Positions 1 to 5,406 of a DNA stretch of 6,980 nucleotides are shown piece after piece. Numbering within the stretch: position 1 is the stretch's first letter; each line of letters opens with the position of its first letter. Position numbers and translations under genes: made by a program. This DNA is from Treponema sp. (GTDB lineage Bacteria; Spirochaetota; Spirochaetia; Treponematales; Breznakiellaceae): contig JAISAK010000083.1 of the NCBI GenBank assembly GCA_031266695.1, forward strand, positions 1 through 6,980, given 5' to 3'. Below the pieces are notes generated by a model. The model made no database searches. It had not been told where the DNA came from and was given only the letters and a program-made list of their open reading frames with translations.

Positions 1-504
1 GTACGGGAAGAAATTGTCAATCGCGAATTTATCCCCTATGATCCTGAAAATTTTGACAAGGCCGACACAGTTGGACAGGCGGCAATAGATAATTACGGTT
101 CTGATAATTTTGAGTCTGCCCGGGATGAAGCGGATGAAGCCCATCTTCGATATAATTTGGTCCTTGAAACCGGCTGGGCTTCCTATGCGGCCGATAAGGG
201 CGCTTCCGCCGGTGTGGAACGGCAGAATGCCCTGGACATCAAAGCCAATATAGCGGCGCGTGATTTGTTTAATGAAGCCGAAGCCCCCTACAACCAGGCC
301 GTTGCTTCATTAAAGGCTGAAAAATACGAAGAGGCCGCCACCCTGTATACCGATTCCGAAGCCCGGTTTATTGTTGCCGGCCAGTCCGCGGCGGAAAAAC
401 GCCGCCTTGCCGAGGACGCCATCAAAGAAGCCGAGGAAAAGGTTGCAGAAAGCGATGAAACCGCCAGAAAGGCTGAAATAGTTATAGAAGGAGGCGCGCA
501 ATGA
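1..504 (+). CDS. Helical-repeat (TPR-like) envelope-associated protein, 5'-truncated by window edge
   Basis: The frame is open from base 1 to a TGA at 502-504, giving 167 visible residues; the start lies outside the window. The visible part is almost wholly alpha-helical, rich in Ala, Glu and Lys. It shows at least two degenerate repeats of the type A..Y..A...(D/E)-(N/K)-(F/Y)-(E)-(S/E)-A....A: one around residues 18-57 and one around 84-123. The C-terminal 40 residues look like a charged coiled coil (KRRLAEDAIKEAEEKVAE). This resembles tetratricopeptide-like or DUF4398-type helical arrays found in spirochaete envelope proteins. It overlaps the next gene by 4 bp, so the two are co-translated and probably work together at the cell envelope. 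No signal peptide can be judged because the N-terminus is missing. Function is unknown; reality of the gene is strongly supported by the frame and overlap. Confidence 0.85.
   Translation, partial: VREEIVNREFIPYDPENFDKADTVGQAAIDNYGSDNFESARDEADEAHLRYNLVLETGWASYAADKGASAGVERQNALDIKANIAARDLFNEAEAPYNQAVASLKAEKYEEAATLYTDSEARFIVAGQSAAEKRRLAEDAIKEAEEKVAESDETARKAEIVIEGGAQ
488..494 (+). promoter_or_regulatory. Ribosome binding site within upstream gene
   Basis: AAGGAGG lies six bases before the ATG at 501, inside the last codons of the upstream gene. The ATGA junction (ATG 501-503, TGA 502-504) together with this strong site indicates translational coupling of the two envelope genes. Confidence 0.85.
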
Positions 505-1430
505 GCCGAAGAATTAGCCTGGTTTTGTTTATTGTTTTGGTTTTTGGCATACAGTCCCTGTTTGCCCAGTATGAATTGCCGGAACCGGCATTTAAAATAA
601 CAAACCCTTTGCAGCCCGAAACAAGCCCGGCGCCGGGTTTCTGGCCGTCGGATTTCAGTGAGGTAGTCTACTATCTCTGGGATTTCAACCCAACAACTTT
701 ACCTGAACCGGTTGTTTTTCTTCCTGTTGTTTCTCTTGCTGCGGCGGCTTCTACCGATGCAGATCCCGCGATACCCGCAAATATCCGGAACAATCGTTAC
801 TATCTTGAAAGCATGAGACTTACCAAACTGGCCCAGGATACCTATGATTACGGTGATTATGACGCTTCCACCGAATATGCAAAAGAAGCTGTCCGTTATG
901 CCCAGCTTTCGGATGAATATGTAACCTTGCAGTTGAAAATTAAGGAAACCAATGATGCGATTGCCGCCGCGAAACAGCGGCTTGACTGGGCTTCTTCCAG
1001 CGGCGCCGCCGGGCTATATCCGGTTGAATACAGCGAAGCCCAAAATTATTACAGCGCCAGCCTTTCAGCCCGATCCGCCGAAGATTGGGACGAGGCTATT
1101 GCCGCCGCCAAAAGGGTTATCAATATATTAGCCTATATTCAGGCGCCTGCTCCGACTGTTCCCTCCGATTCGACCGCGCTGCCTGCGCGGTACACGGTCA
1201 GGGCCTGGGCAATTTCCAAAGACTGTTTGTGGAACATTGCCGGCCGTCCCTGGGCTTACGGGGATTCGACCAAATGGCGGCTTCTCTATAACGCCAACAG
1301 GTCAAAAATGCCGGAACCGGACAATCCGGATCTTATCCATCCCGGTATGGTGCTGGATATTCCCAGTATTCAAGGTGAAACCAGGCAAGGGATGTGGGAC
1401 TCGGGGAAAAACTATAGCCCTCTTAAATAG
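501..1430 (+). CDS. Secreted helical-repeat protein with C-terminal LysM domain
   Basis: This 309-residue protein begins with a Sec signal peptide: basic MSRR, a hydrophobic core (residues 5-21) and a likely cleavage after A22 (LFA|Q). There is no lipobox cysteine, so it is probably periplasmic rather than a lipoprotein. A Pro-rich stretch follows (to about residue 95). Residues ~98-210 hold helical TPR-like repeats (DYGDYDASTEYAKEAV; EDWDEAIAAAKRVI). Residues ~231-288 match a LysM module: YTV at the start, LWNIAGRPWAYGD, W..LYNANR, then NPDLIHPGMVLDIP. LysM modules bind the N-acetylglucosamine backbone of peptidoglycan. The usual GD after YTV is replaced by AISKD, and the module is slightly longer than the usual 45-50 residues. 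It is coupled to the gene before it. I infer a murein-anchored envelope protein; the specific role is unknown. Confidence 0.88.
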   Translation: MSRRISLVLFIVLVFGIQSLFAQYELPEPAFKITNPLQPETSPAPGFWPSDFSEVVYYLWDFNPTTLPEPVVFLPVVSLAAAASTDADPAIPANIRNNRYYLESMRLTKLAQDTYDYGDYDASTEYAKEAVRYAQLSDEYVTLQLKIKETNDAIAAAKQRLDWASSSGAAGLYPVEYSEAQNYYSASLSARSAEDWDEAIAAAKRVINILAYIQAPAPTVPSDSTALPARYTVRAWAISKDCLWNIAGRPWAYGDSTKWRLLYNANRSKMPEPDNPDLIHPGMVLDIPSIQGETRQGMWDSGKNYSPLK

Positions 1431-1963
1431 AGGGACAGAGCCGAACCCATAAGAGCGTGTACATAAGGGGGTTGTCCCATGCCCCGGAATACTTCCTCCG
1501 GGTCAACCAGGGCAACCTCTACATACTCGTCCTCATCCAGATCTTGTTTTCCCGTGTTTTGCAGATCCCCGGCAAGGAAAAAATGAACCCTGTTTGTCAT
1601 TATTGCCGGATTGGGGCTAAATTCTCCGATTTTTTTAATACTGCCCGGTTTATACCCGGTCTCTTCCTGTAATTCCCTTGCCGCCGCCTCAGCCGGATTT
1701 TCCCCGGGTTCGGAAACCCCTCCCGGGAACTCAAGGCTAAGCTCCCCGGAACCGTGCCGCCATTGCCATACCATCACGAATTGTCTGCCCGCCGGTGTGT
1801 CAATTACCGGTACAACCACCACCCAGTCCGCGGCATCAATGATCGTATAGACCCCCGGCCTGCCGGCAGGCGACAAACAGGTACTTTCACAGATTGAAAA
1901 TATCCGGCAATCAAATATTTTTTTGCGGCTCTTTTCTTCCCATTTAATTTTTTTTTCATTCAT
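1412..1963 (-). CDS. NUDIX hydrolase (ADP-ribose pyrophosphatase-like)
   Basis: NUDIX enzymes cleave nucleoside diphosphates linked to another group, needing Mg2+ or Mn2+. The full box GX5EX7REUXEEXGU is present at residues 82-104: G82, E88, R96, E97, E100, E101, G103. After the box comes FSPNPAIMTNRVHFFLAG, the region that often sets substrate class; it resembles ADP-ribose/sugar-nucleotide NUDIX proteins but does not fix the substrate. I use the ATG at 1963 (183 residues) because the conserved part (WEEKSRKKIFDCRIFSICES) begins just after it. The alternative is a TTG at 1999 adding 12 residues, with a better upstream SD-like GGGGAAGAG, but that start lies inside the -35 box of the divergent promoter and would translate a GGGGACAGAGC repeat as WGQS. 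The gene overlaps the LysM gene tail-to-tail by 19 bp and is divergent from the kinase-like gene. Confidence 0.92.
   Translation of the reverse strand: MNEKKIKWEEKSRKKIFDCRIFSICESTCLSPAGRPGVYTIIDAADWVVVVPVIDTPAGRQFVMVWQWRHGSGELSLEFPGGVSEPGENPAEAAARELQEETGYKPGSIKKIGEFSPNPAIMTNRVHFFLAGDLQNTGKQDLDEDEYVEVALVDPEEVFRGMGQPPYVHALMGSALSLYLRGL
1418..1434 (-). terminator. Small hairpin at convergent gene junction (possible terminator)
   Basis: CCCTCT (1418-1423) and AGAGGG (1429-1434) form a 6-bp perfect stem with a 5-base loop, sitting over the stop codon of the LysM gene and the last codons of the NUDIX gene. Read on the minus strand, a TTTTT run follows about six bases after the stem, so it could weakly terminate NUDIX transcription. 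On the plus strand no T tract follows. The stem is short, so this is tentative. Confidence 0.3.
1431..1441 (+). repeat. GGGGACAGAGC-family repeat copy (one mismatch)
   Basis: AGGGACAGAGC follows the LysM gene stop codon directly and lies inside the 3' end of the NUDIX frame, where it is read antisense as part of GSALSLY. Together with the opposite-facing copy at 1976-1986 it brackets the NUDIX gene as an inverted pair. Confidence 0.6.
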
Positions 1964-1975
1964 ATTATTTATGAT

Positions 1976-1986
1976 GCTCTGTCCCC
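1976..1986 (-). repeat. Exact GGGGACAGAGC repeat copy in divergent intergenic region
   Basis: GCTCTGTCCCC on the plus strand is an exact minus-strand copy. On the minus strand it is preceded by AAAACTTT, and the plus-oriented copy at 3466 is followed by CAAACTTTG, so the family probably has a longer consensus with an AAACTTTG-like flank. It lies in the NUDIX leader (or in its first codons if the TTG start is used) and six bases upstream of the -35 box of the plus-strand promoter. Confidence 0.75.
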
Positions 1987-1992
1987 AAAGTT

Positions 1993-2021
1993 TTGACAAG
2001 TTCTCTTCCCCGGTTTATGAT
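1993..2021 (+). promoter_or_regulatory. Sigma-70-type promoter for the kinase-like gene
   Basis: TTGACA at 1993-1998 is a perfect -35 box. It is separated by exactly 17 bases from TATGAT at 2016-2021, a one-mismatch -10 box. Transcription would start near 2028, giving a leader of about 17 bases that contains the strong Shine-Dalgarno AGGGAGG (2033-2039), five bases before the ATG at 2045. Confidence 0.75.
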
Positions 2022-2044
2022 GTAATTAGTTAAGGGAGGTTTTT

Positions 2045-2866
2045 ATGTCTATTATTACCGTATCGCGTGAATTAGCGGCTCTCGGTGATGAGACCGCCCA
2101 TGAATTGACAAAACTTTTGTCTTGCCGCTTTGTGGATAAACAGGTCCTGGAAGATCGGATCAAATCTTATGGGGTTACCGGCCAAAAATTCACCAAATAT
2201 GATGAGAAGAAACCTTCTTTTTGGGCATCCCTTTCGCAAGACAGGGATGATTATCTGCACTACCTCAAAACCGCGATTTTTGCCGAAGCAGAGCAGGGGA
2301 ATTGTGTTTTTATTGGCCGCGGGGCAAATGTGATCTTCAAGGATATTCCCGGGGTAATTTCGGTCTTTCTTGCGGCGCCCTCGGATATCCGTATTGAGAG
2401 GGTTAAAAGTTACTTCCATTGTGATGAAAAACGGGCCCGGCAAATAATCGATCAGAGCGATCATGATCGCCTTGGTTTCCACCGGTATTTCTTTGATATG
2501 GATTGGAAAGACCCGGGGAATTATCATCTTTCCCTGAATACAGGTCATTTTCACCCGGCTGTATGCGCGGAACTTATCAAAAAACTGGTTGAACAGACCA
2601 TTACCCCGGAAATGGAAACGCAGAATGCGGTACGGATTAAAGAATTGACCCTGGGGCAGCAGGTAAAACATCATATTATTTACGAGTTGGGGATACCCAT
2701 TCATTTCCTGGAATCCTCCGTTTCGGATAATGTCATTACCTTATTCGGCGTAACCAATTCCCAGGCTCTGGTTGAAGCGGCTCTTAATGCCGCCAAAGAG
2801 GCGGCCGGTTCAACGGCCCTGCAATCGGAAATCCAGGTAGTACATGAATACAGTATAATGCCCTGA
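2045..2866 (+). CDS. Cytidylate kinase-like protein with C-terminal BON-like domain
   Basis: The N-terminal ~185 of 273 residues match the cytidylate kinase-like family (Cytidylate_kin2): ITVSRELAALGDETA at residues 4-18, then a (F/Y)-(V/I)-D strand (RFVDKQVLEDRI), FIGRGANVIF around residues 89-98, VFLAAPSDIRIERV, and YHLSLNTG. The family is related to P-loop nucleotide kinases. The P-loop is atypical: the usual GSGGRE-type stretch is AALGDE, with no obvious phosphate-binding Lys/Arg, so catalysis is uncertain. Residues ~196-268 resemble a BON domain (NVITLFGVTNSQALVEAALNAA, then a closing beta strand EIQVVHEYSI), a fold associated with membrane or ligand binding. There is no signal peptide, so it is cytoplasmic. 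It has its own promoter and strong ribosome site. The fusion suggests a sensing or regulatory role (inference), not ordinary CMP kinase, which lacks BON. Confidence 0.85.
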   Translation: MSIITVSRELAALGDETAHELTKLLSCRFVDKQVLEDRIKSYGVTGQKFTKYDEKKPSFWASLSQDRDDYLHYLKTAIFAEAEQGNCVFIGRGANVIFKDIPGVISVFLAAPSDIRIERVKSYFHCDEKRARQIIDQSDHDRLGFHRYFFDMDWKDPGNYHLSLNTGHFHPAVCAELIKKLVEQTITPEMETQNAVRIKELTLGQQVKHHIIYELGIPIHFLESSVSDNVITLFGVTNSQALVEAALNAAKEAAGSTALQSEIQVVHEYSIMP

Positions 2867-2886
2867 TAACCGTCAGCCGGCCCCTT

Positions 2887-2910
2887 GACCGGAAGCCGGT
2901 CGTTTTGTTC
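2887..2910 (+). terminator. Rho-independent terminator-like hairpin after the kinase-like gene
   Basis: GACCGG (2887-2892) and CCGGTC (2896-2901) form a perfect GC-rich stem around a 3-base loop, followed by the T-rich tail GTTTTGTTC. It lies 21 bases after the TGA at 2864-2866. Its tail contains the TTG at 2905 that could formally open the next frame, which is one reason to reject that start. Confidence 0.6.
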
Positions 2911-2964
2911 TACCCTATGAAAAGATCCCGAAAAATGGTAGTTTCTCAAAAAGAGGGAACACGT

Positions 2965-4530
2965 ATGAATTCGGGAAAGCCGCTGGAGATACTTCATCAG
3001 ATCGATCGTGAATACTGCTGTCTGGAAAAGACGGCGGCGGTTCTTCGGTGGGATCAGGAGACTTATCTTCCGCCCGGGGGCGTTGAGGAAAGGGCGGAAC
3101 AGCTTGCCCTGCTTGAAGGTATAGCCCACGAACGGCTCATTAATCCCGAAACAGGCCGGATTCTTGCGGAATTGGGCTCTGTCCCCGAAAATCCCCGTGG
3201 AGACAGAACTCTGCCCGAACTTGAAAGGGACTTCCTCAAAGTAATACGCCGCCGTTATGACCGGGCGGTTAAACTTCCCCCGGATTTTGTCAGCGCCGCC
3301 GCCCGGGCCGAGGGTCTTTCCCAGGCTGCCTGGGTGCGCGCCCGTGGGGACAATAATTTTACTTTATTTTTGCCCCACCTTAAAACAATGATCGATTTTG
3401 CCCGGAAGCGGGCTGAATACTGGGGCTTCGGGGACAGAGCTCAAAACAGGAACAAAGCGCAGGGTGGGGACAGAGCTCAAACTTTGTACGACGGCCTTTT
3501 AGATGCCTACGAACCGGGCATGACCTCTTCTGAAATCGGCGCCCTCTTTGCGGTACTTCGGGAACGGCTGACATCGCTGCTTGAAAAAATCAAGCTCTGT
3601 CCCCCGCCGGACGCTTCTTTTCTGAAACAGAATTTTCCGGTCGAAAGACAATCAGCTTTCAATCAAAAAATTATGGACTACCTCGGCTTTGACCGCGGCC
3701 GGGGCCGCCTGGATATCAGCGCCCATCCTTTTACCACGTCCCTTGGTTCCCACGACATCCGAATCACAACCCGGTATTTCTCCAATAACCTGCTTTCGGG
3801 ACTTTTCTCGGTTATCCATGAATCGGGGCATGCCTTCTACGAAATGGGTTTTCCGCCGGAGCTTCGGGGAACATGCCTTGCCGACGGGGCTTCTATGGCT
3901 CTCCATGAGTCCCAGTCGCGGTTCTGGGAAAACGTCGTCGGCCGCAGCCGGCCTTTCTGGAAAGCCTGCTTCCCTATGCTTCGGGAATGTTTTCCCGGAG
4001 AGCTGCAGTCTCTTAACGGCGAAGCCTTTTACCGTGCGGTAAACGAAGTAAAACCATCGCTCATCCGGGTTGACGCTGATGAAGTCAGTTATTCCCTTCA
4101 TATCATTCTCCGCTTTGAACTGGAAAAACGGCTAATCGGCGGAGAACTCGAACCGGAACGGCTTCCGTCGGTCTGGAAGGACTATACCCGCGAATATCTG
4201 GGGCTTGAAAGCGAAACCGACGCGGACGGGGTTTTGCAGGATATTCATTGGTCAATGGGTTCCTTTGGCTATTTTCCCAGCTATGCCCTGGGGAATCTCT
4301 ATGGTTTGCAAATATTGGAAAAGCTCAAAAAAGATATTCCCGCTTACGAAACTACCGTTGCTGAAGGTAAATTCAAGCTTCTCTATAATTGGCTTGAGGA
4401 AAGCATTTACCGCTGGGGTTGCCGTCTTGAGCCCGGAGAACTTTTATTAAATATTACCGGGGAAAGACTTTCGGTGAATCCCTTTTTGGACTATATTGAA
4501 GGTAAATATTCGGAGCTCTATGGATTTTAG
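2965..4530 (+). CDS. Zinc metallocarboxypeptidase, peptidase family M32
   Basis: M32 enzymes (Taq and Pfu carboxypeptidases) remove C-terminal residues from peptides in the cytoplasm using Zn2+ or Co2+. All diagnostic motifs are present: HPF at residues 254-256, HESGH at 285-289 (ligands H285, H289; catalytic E286), HESQSR with the third ligand E315 (29 residues after E286, as in the Pfu enzyme), IRVDAD at 367-372, and GVLQDIHW at 422-429. The start at 2965 gives 521 residues, close to the family's ~500, with AGAGGGA seven bases upstream; an upstream in-frame TTG at 2905 lies in a terminator tail. Odd feature: residues 156-172 contain GDRAQ twice, encoded by a 36-bp tandem of the GGGGACAGAGC repeat, just before the conserved YDGLLDAYEPGMT. 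Further repeat copies occur at residues 71-82 and 210-214. No premature stop, so the gene looks functional. No clear promoter was recognised. Confidence 0.95.
   Translation: MNSGKPLEILHQIDREYCCLEKTAAVLRWDQETYLPPGGVEERAEQLALLEGIAHERLINPETGRILAELGSVPENPRGDRTLPELERDFLKVIRRRYDRAVKLPPDFVSAAARAEGLSQAAWVRARGDNNFTLFLPHLKTMIDFARKRAEYWGFGDRAQNRNKAQGGDRAQTLYDGLLDAYEPGMTSSEIGALFAVLRERLTSLLEKIKLCPPPDASFLKQNFPVERQSAFNQKIMDYLGFDRGRGRLDISAHPFTTSLGSHDIRITTRYFSNNLLSGLFSVIHESGHAFYEMGFPPELRGTCLADGASMALHESQSRFWENVVGRSRPFWKACFPMLRECFPGELQSLNGEAFYRAVNEVKPSLIRVDADEVSYSLHIILRFELEKRLIGGELEPERLPSVWKDYTREYLGLESETDADGVLQDIHWSMGSFGYFPSYALGNLYGLQILEKLKKDIPAYETTVAEGKFKLLYNWLEESIYRWGCRLEPGELLLNITGERLSVNPFLDYIEGKYSELYGF
3176..3210 (+). 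repeat. Inverted pair of GGGGACAGAGC-family copies inside the peptidase gene
   Basis: GCTCTGTCCCC at 3176-3186 is an exact minus-strand copy; GGAGACAGAAC at 3199-3209 is a plus-strand copy with two mismatches. They can pair over 9 of 11 positions around a 12-base loop. The segment encodes roughly GSVPENPRGDRT (residues 71-82) in frame. Confidence 0.55.
3430..3486 (+). repeat. 36-bp in-frame tandem of GGGGACAGAGCT repeat in the peptidase gene
   Basis: GGGGACAGAGCTCAAA occurs at 3430-3445 and again at 3466-3481, exactly 36 bases (12 codons) apart and in the same codon phase, encoding GDRAQ twice (residues 156-160 and 168-172). The spacer encodes NRNKAQG. The second copy continues into CTTTG, matching the AAACTTT next to the 1976-1986 copy. 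The insertion precedes a conserved family motif and keeps the frame. Confidence 0.8.
3593..3604 (-). repeat. Exact GGGGACAGAGCT copy, inverted, in the peptidase gene
   Basis: AGCTCTGTCCCC on the plus strand is an exact 12-base minus-strand copy, read in the peptidase as KLCPP (residues 210-214). It faces the tandem pair at 3430-3477, so a long-range stem in the mRNA or single-stranded DNA is possible. Confidence 0.65.
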
Positions 4531-5329
4531 AATTTTTTCAATCAGCCGGGATCTCCTCTGCCTTTCCGGCGCTTTAACGGGCCTGGCGGTAGGCTGCCTT
4601 TTAAGCCTTTTCAGAAAAGATCTTACCACCCGGTCCAAAAACAGAAGAATTTCCGTTATATTGGTATTTTTTTCCGGGGCTATTATTGCATTGGCGGCAT
4701 CTTTTACCGCTTCCTATGGGGCGATCCTCCGTGAACCCGGATTTTTCATTGTTGCAGGTATTTGTATCCCCGTGTTTGCCCTTGCCGCCCGCTTTCCCCG
4801 CGCAATCGCTTATCCTTTGATATTGGCGGGCGGGCTGATTACCGTCGGGCTGGGTTATTCCTACCTCCGTTTTCCCCCGGCAGATTCAAGTTCTGTCCCT
4901 CCGGCCCTAATTAGCGGCGAAGGAAAGGGCCCTTTTTCCATCCGGGTTGGGGACAGAGCTGAAAAAAACGGAGACGGAACCAAGCCCCAGGTTCTGCAAA
5001 TTCCGGACGACTTATTGTTCCTTGAATTCAACGGCGCCGTTATCGGTTTCGGCCGGTATTATCCGATTATAGGGGGAACCCGCCGGGGACAGATCTCTGA
5101 AATTCGCCAAAATAACAAATCCCTTTATAGCAACACCGATATGTATAGTTCCCTGCTTGGCTCCTATTCCTCTTCGGGTTCAAACGCCGAAATCGGCAAT
5201 TTTGGAATAAGCTTTCAAAGCATGAAAGCAAATGTTCCGTTTGAAACCATCCCGCAAGGCGGAAGTATAGCCGTTCTCTTTGACAAAAACGGATTATTGT
5301 TTGTGCCTTCCTGGCAGGACCCCCGCTGA
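4520..5329 (+). CDS. Unrecognised polytopic membrane protein with extracytoplasmic domain
   Basis: I do not recognise a family. The ATG at 4520 is chosen because GGAG (4512-4515) lies five bases before it; a TTG at 4496 would add eight residues without a better site. The 269-residue product has four probable membrane helices (about residues 12-31, 44-66, 74-90, 95-116) and then a ~150-residue soluble tail rich in Gly, Ser and beta-type sequence (LLFLEFNGAVIGFGRYYPIIGG). A basic loop (residues 32-43, RKDLTTRSKNRR) between helices 1 and 2 favours that loop being cytoplasmic and, by alternation, the tail also being cytoplasmic; this topology is uncertain. It overlaps the M32 gene by 11 bp, so the two are co-transcribed and probably translationally coupled. 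The linker after helix 4 carries a repeat-derived segment encoding GDRA (residues 144-147). Confidence 0.8.
   Translation: MDFRIFSISRDLLCLSGALTGLAVGCLLSLFRKDLTTRSKNRRISVILVFFSGAIIALAASFTASYGAILREPGFFIVAGICIPVFALAARFPRAIAYPLILAGGLITVGLGYSYLRFPPADSSSVPPALISGEGKGPFSIRVGDRAEKNGDGTKPQVLQIPDDLLFLEFNGAVIGFGRYYPIIGGTRRGQISEIRQNNKSLYSNTDMYSSLLGSYSSSGSNAEIGNFGISFQSMKANVPFETIPQGGSIAVLFDKNGLLFVPSWQDPR
4889..4960 (+). repeat. 72-bp palindromic element of the GGGGACAGAGC family inside the membrane-protein gene
   Basis: AGTTCTGTCCCT (4889-4900) and GGGGACAGAGCT (4949-4960) are inverted copies that can pair over all 12 positions in RNA, ten Watson-Crick pairs and two G-U. The 48-base interior holds the perfect palindrome AAAGGGCCCTTT (4924-4935). 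The element is translated in frame and maps to the linker between the membrane helices and the soluble tail, where an insertion would be best tolerated. Confidence 0.65.
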
Positions 5330-5350
5330 AATTTCTGCGGCTAATTTTCA

Positions 5351-5362
5351 AGCTCTGGCCCC
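5351..5362 (-). repeat. Degenerate GGGGACAGAGCT copy upstream of the pgsA promoter
   Basis: AGCTCTGGCCCC differs by one base from the inverted consensus AGCTCTGTCCCC. It lies ten bases upstream of the TTGACA at 5373, much as the exact copy at 1976-1986 lies six bases upstream of the TTGACA at 1993. With one mismatch alone this would be weak; the matching position adds some support. Confidence 0.45.
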
Positions 5363-5372
5363 GGTTCATTTA

Positions 5373-5401
5373 TTGACACATCCGGTTTCAAAATACATAC
5401 T
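5373..5401 (+). promoter_or_regulatory. Sigma-70-type promoter giving a leaderless or near-leaderless pgsA mRNA
   Basis: TTGACA at 5373-5378 is a perfect -35 box; 17 bases later CATACT (5396-5401) is a four-of-six -10 box. The start of transcription would fall about six bases later, at or beside the ATG at 5407. No Shine-Dalgarno sequence precedes that ATG. Confidence 0.5.
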
Positions 5402-5406
5402 GACCT

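Noticed and set aside
2072..2704. 210-codon open frame on the minus strand
   Set aside because: Antisense shadow of the kinase-like/BON gene, with no family resemblance or ribosome site.
2905..2964. Upstream TTG start for the M32 peptidase
   Set aside because: It lies in the tail of the terminator hairpin and has no ribosome site; the ATG at 2965 has AGAGGGA and matches the family N-terminus.
3347..3358. GGGGACAATAAT in the peptidase gene as another repeat copy
   Set aside because: Only the GGGGACA part matches, and it encodes a usual M32 segment (DNNFTLFLPHL).
3430..3486. CRISPR-like array (two direct repeats with a spacer)
   Set aside because: Only two repeats of about 16 bases with a 20-base gap, in frame inside a gene; no cas genes.
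3652..4101. 149-codon minus and 117-codon plus open frames in the peptidase region
   Set aside because: Both overlap the catalytic core of the M32 gene (HPF to IRVDAD) and are shadows.
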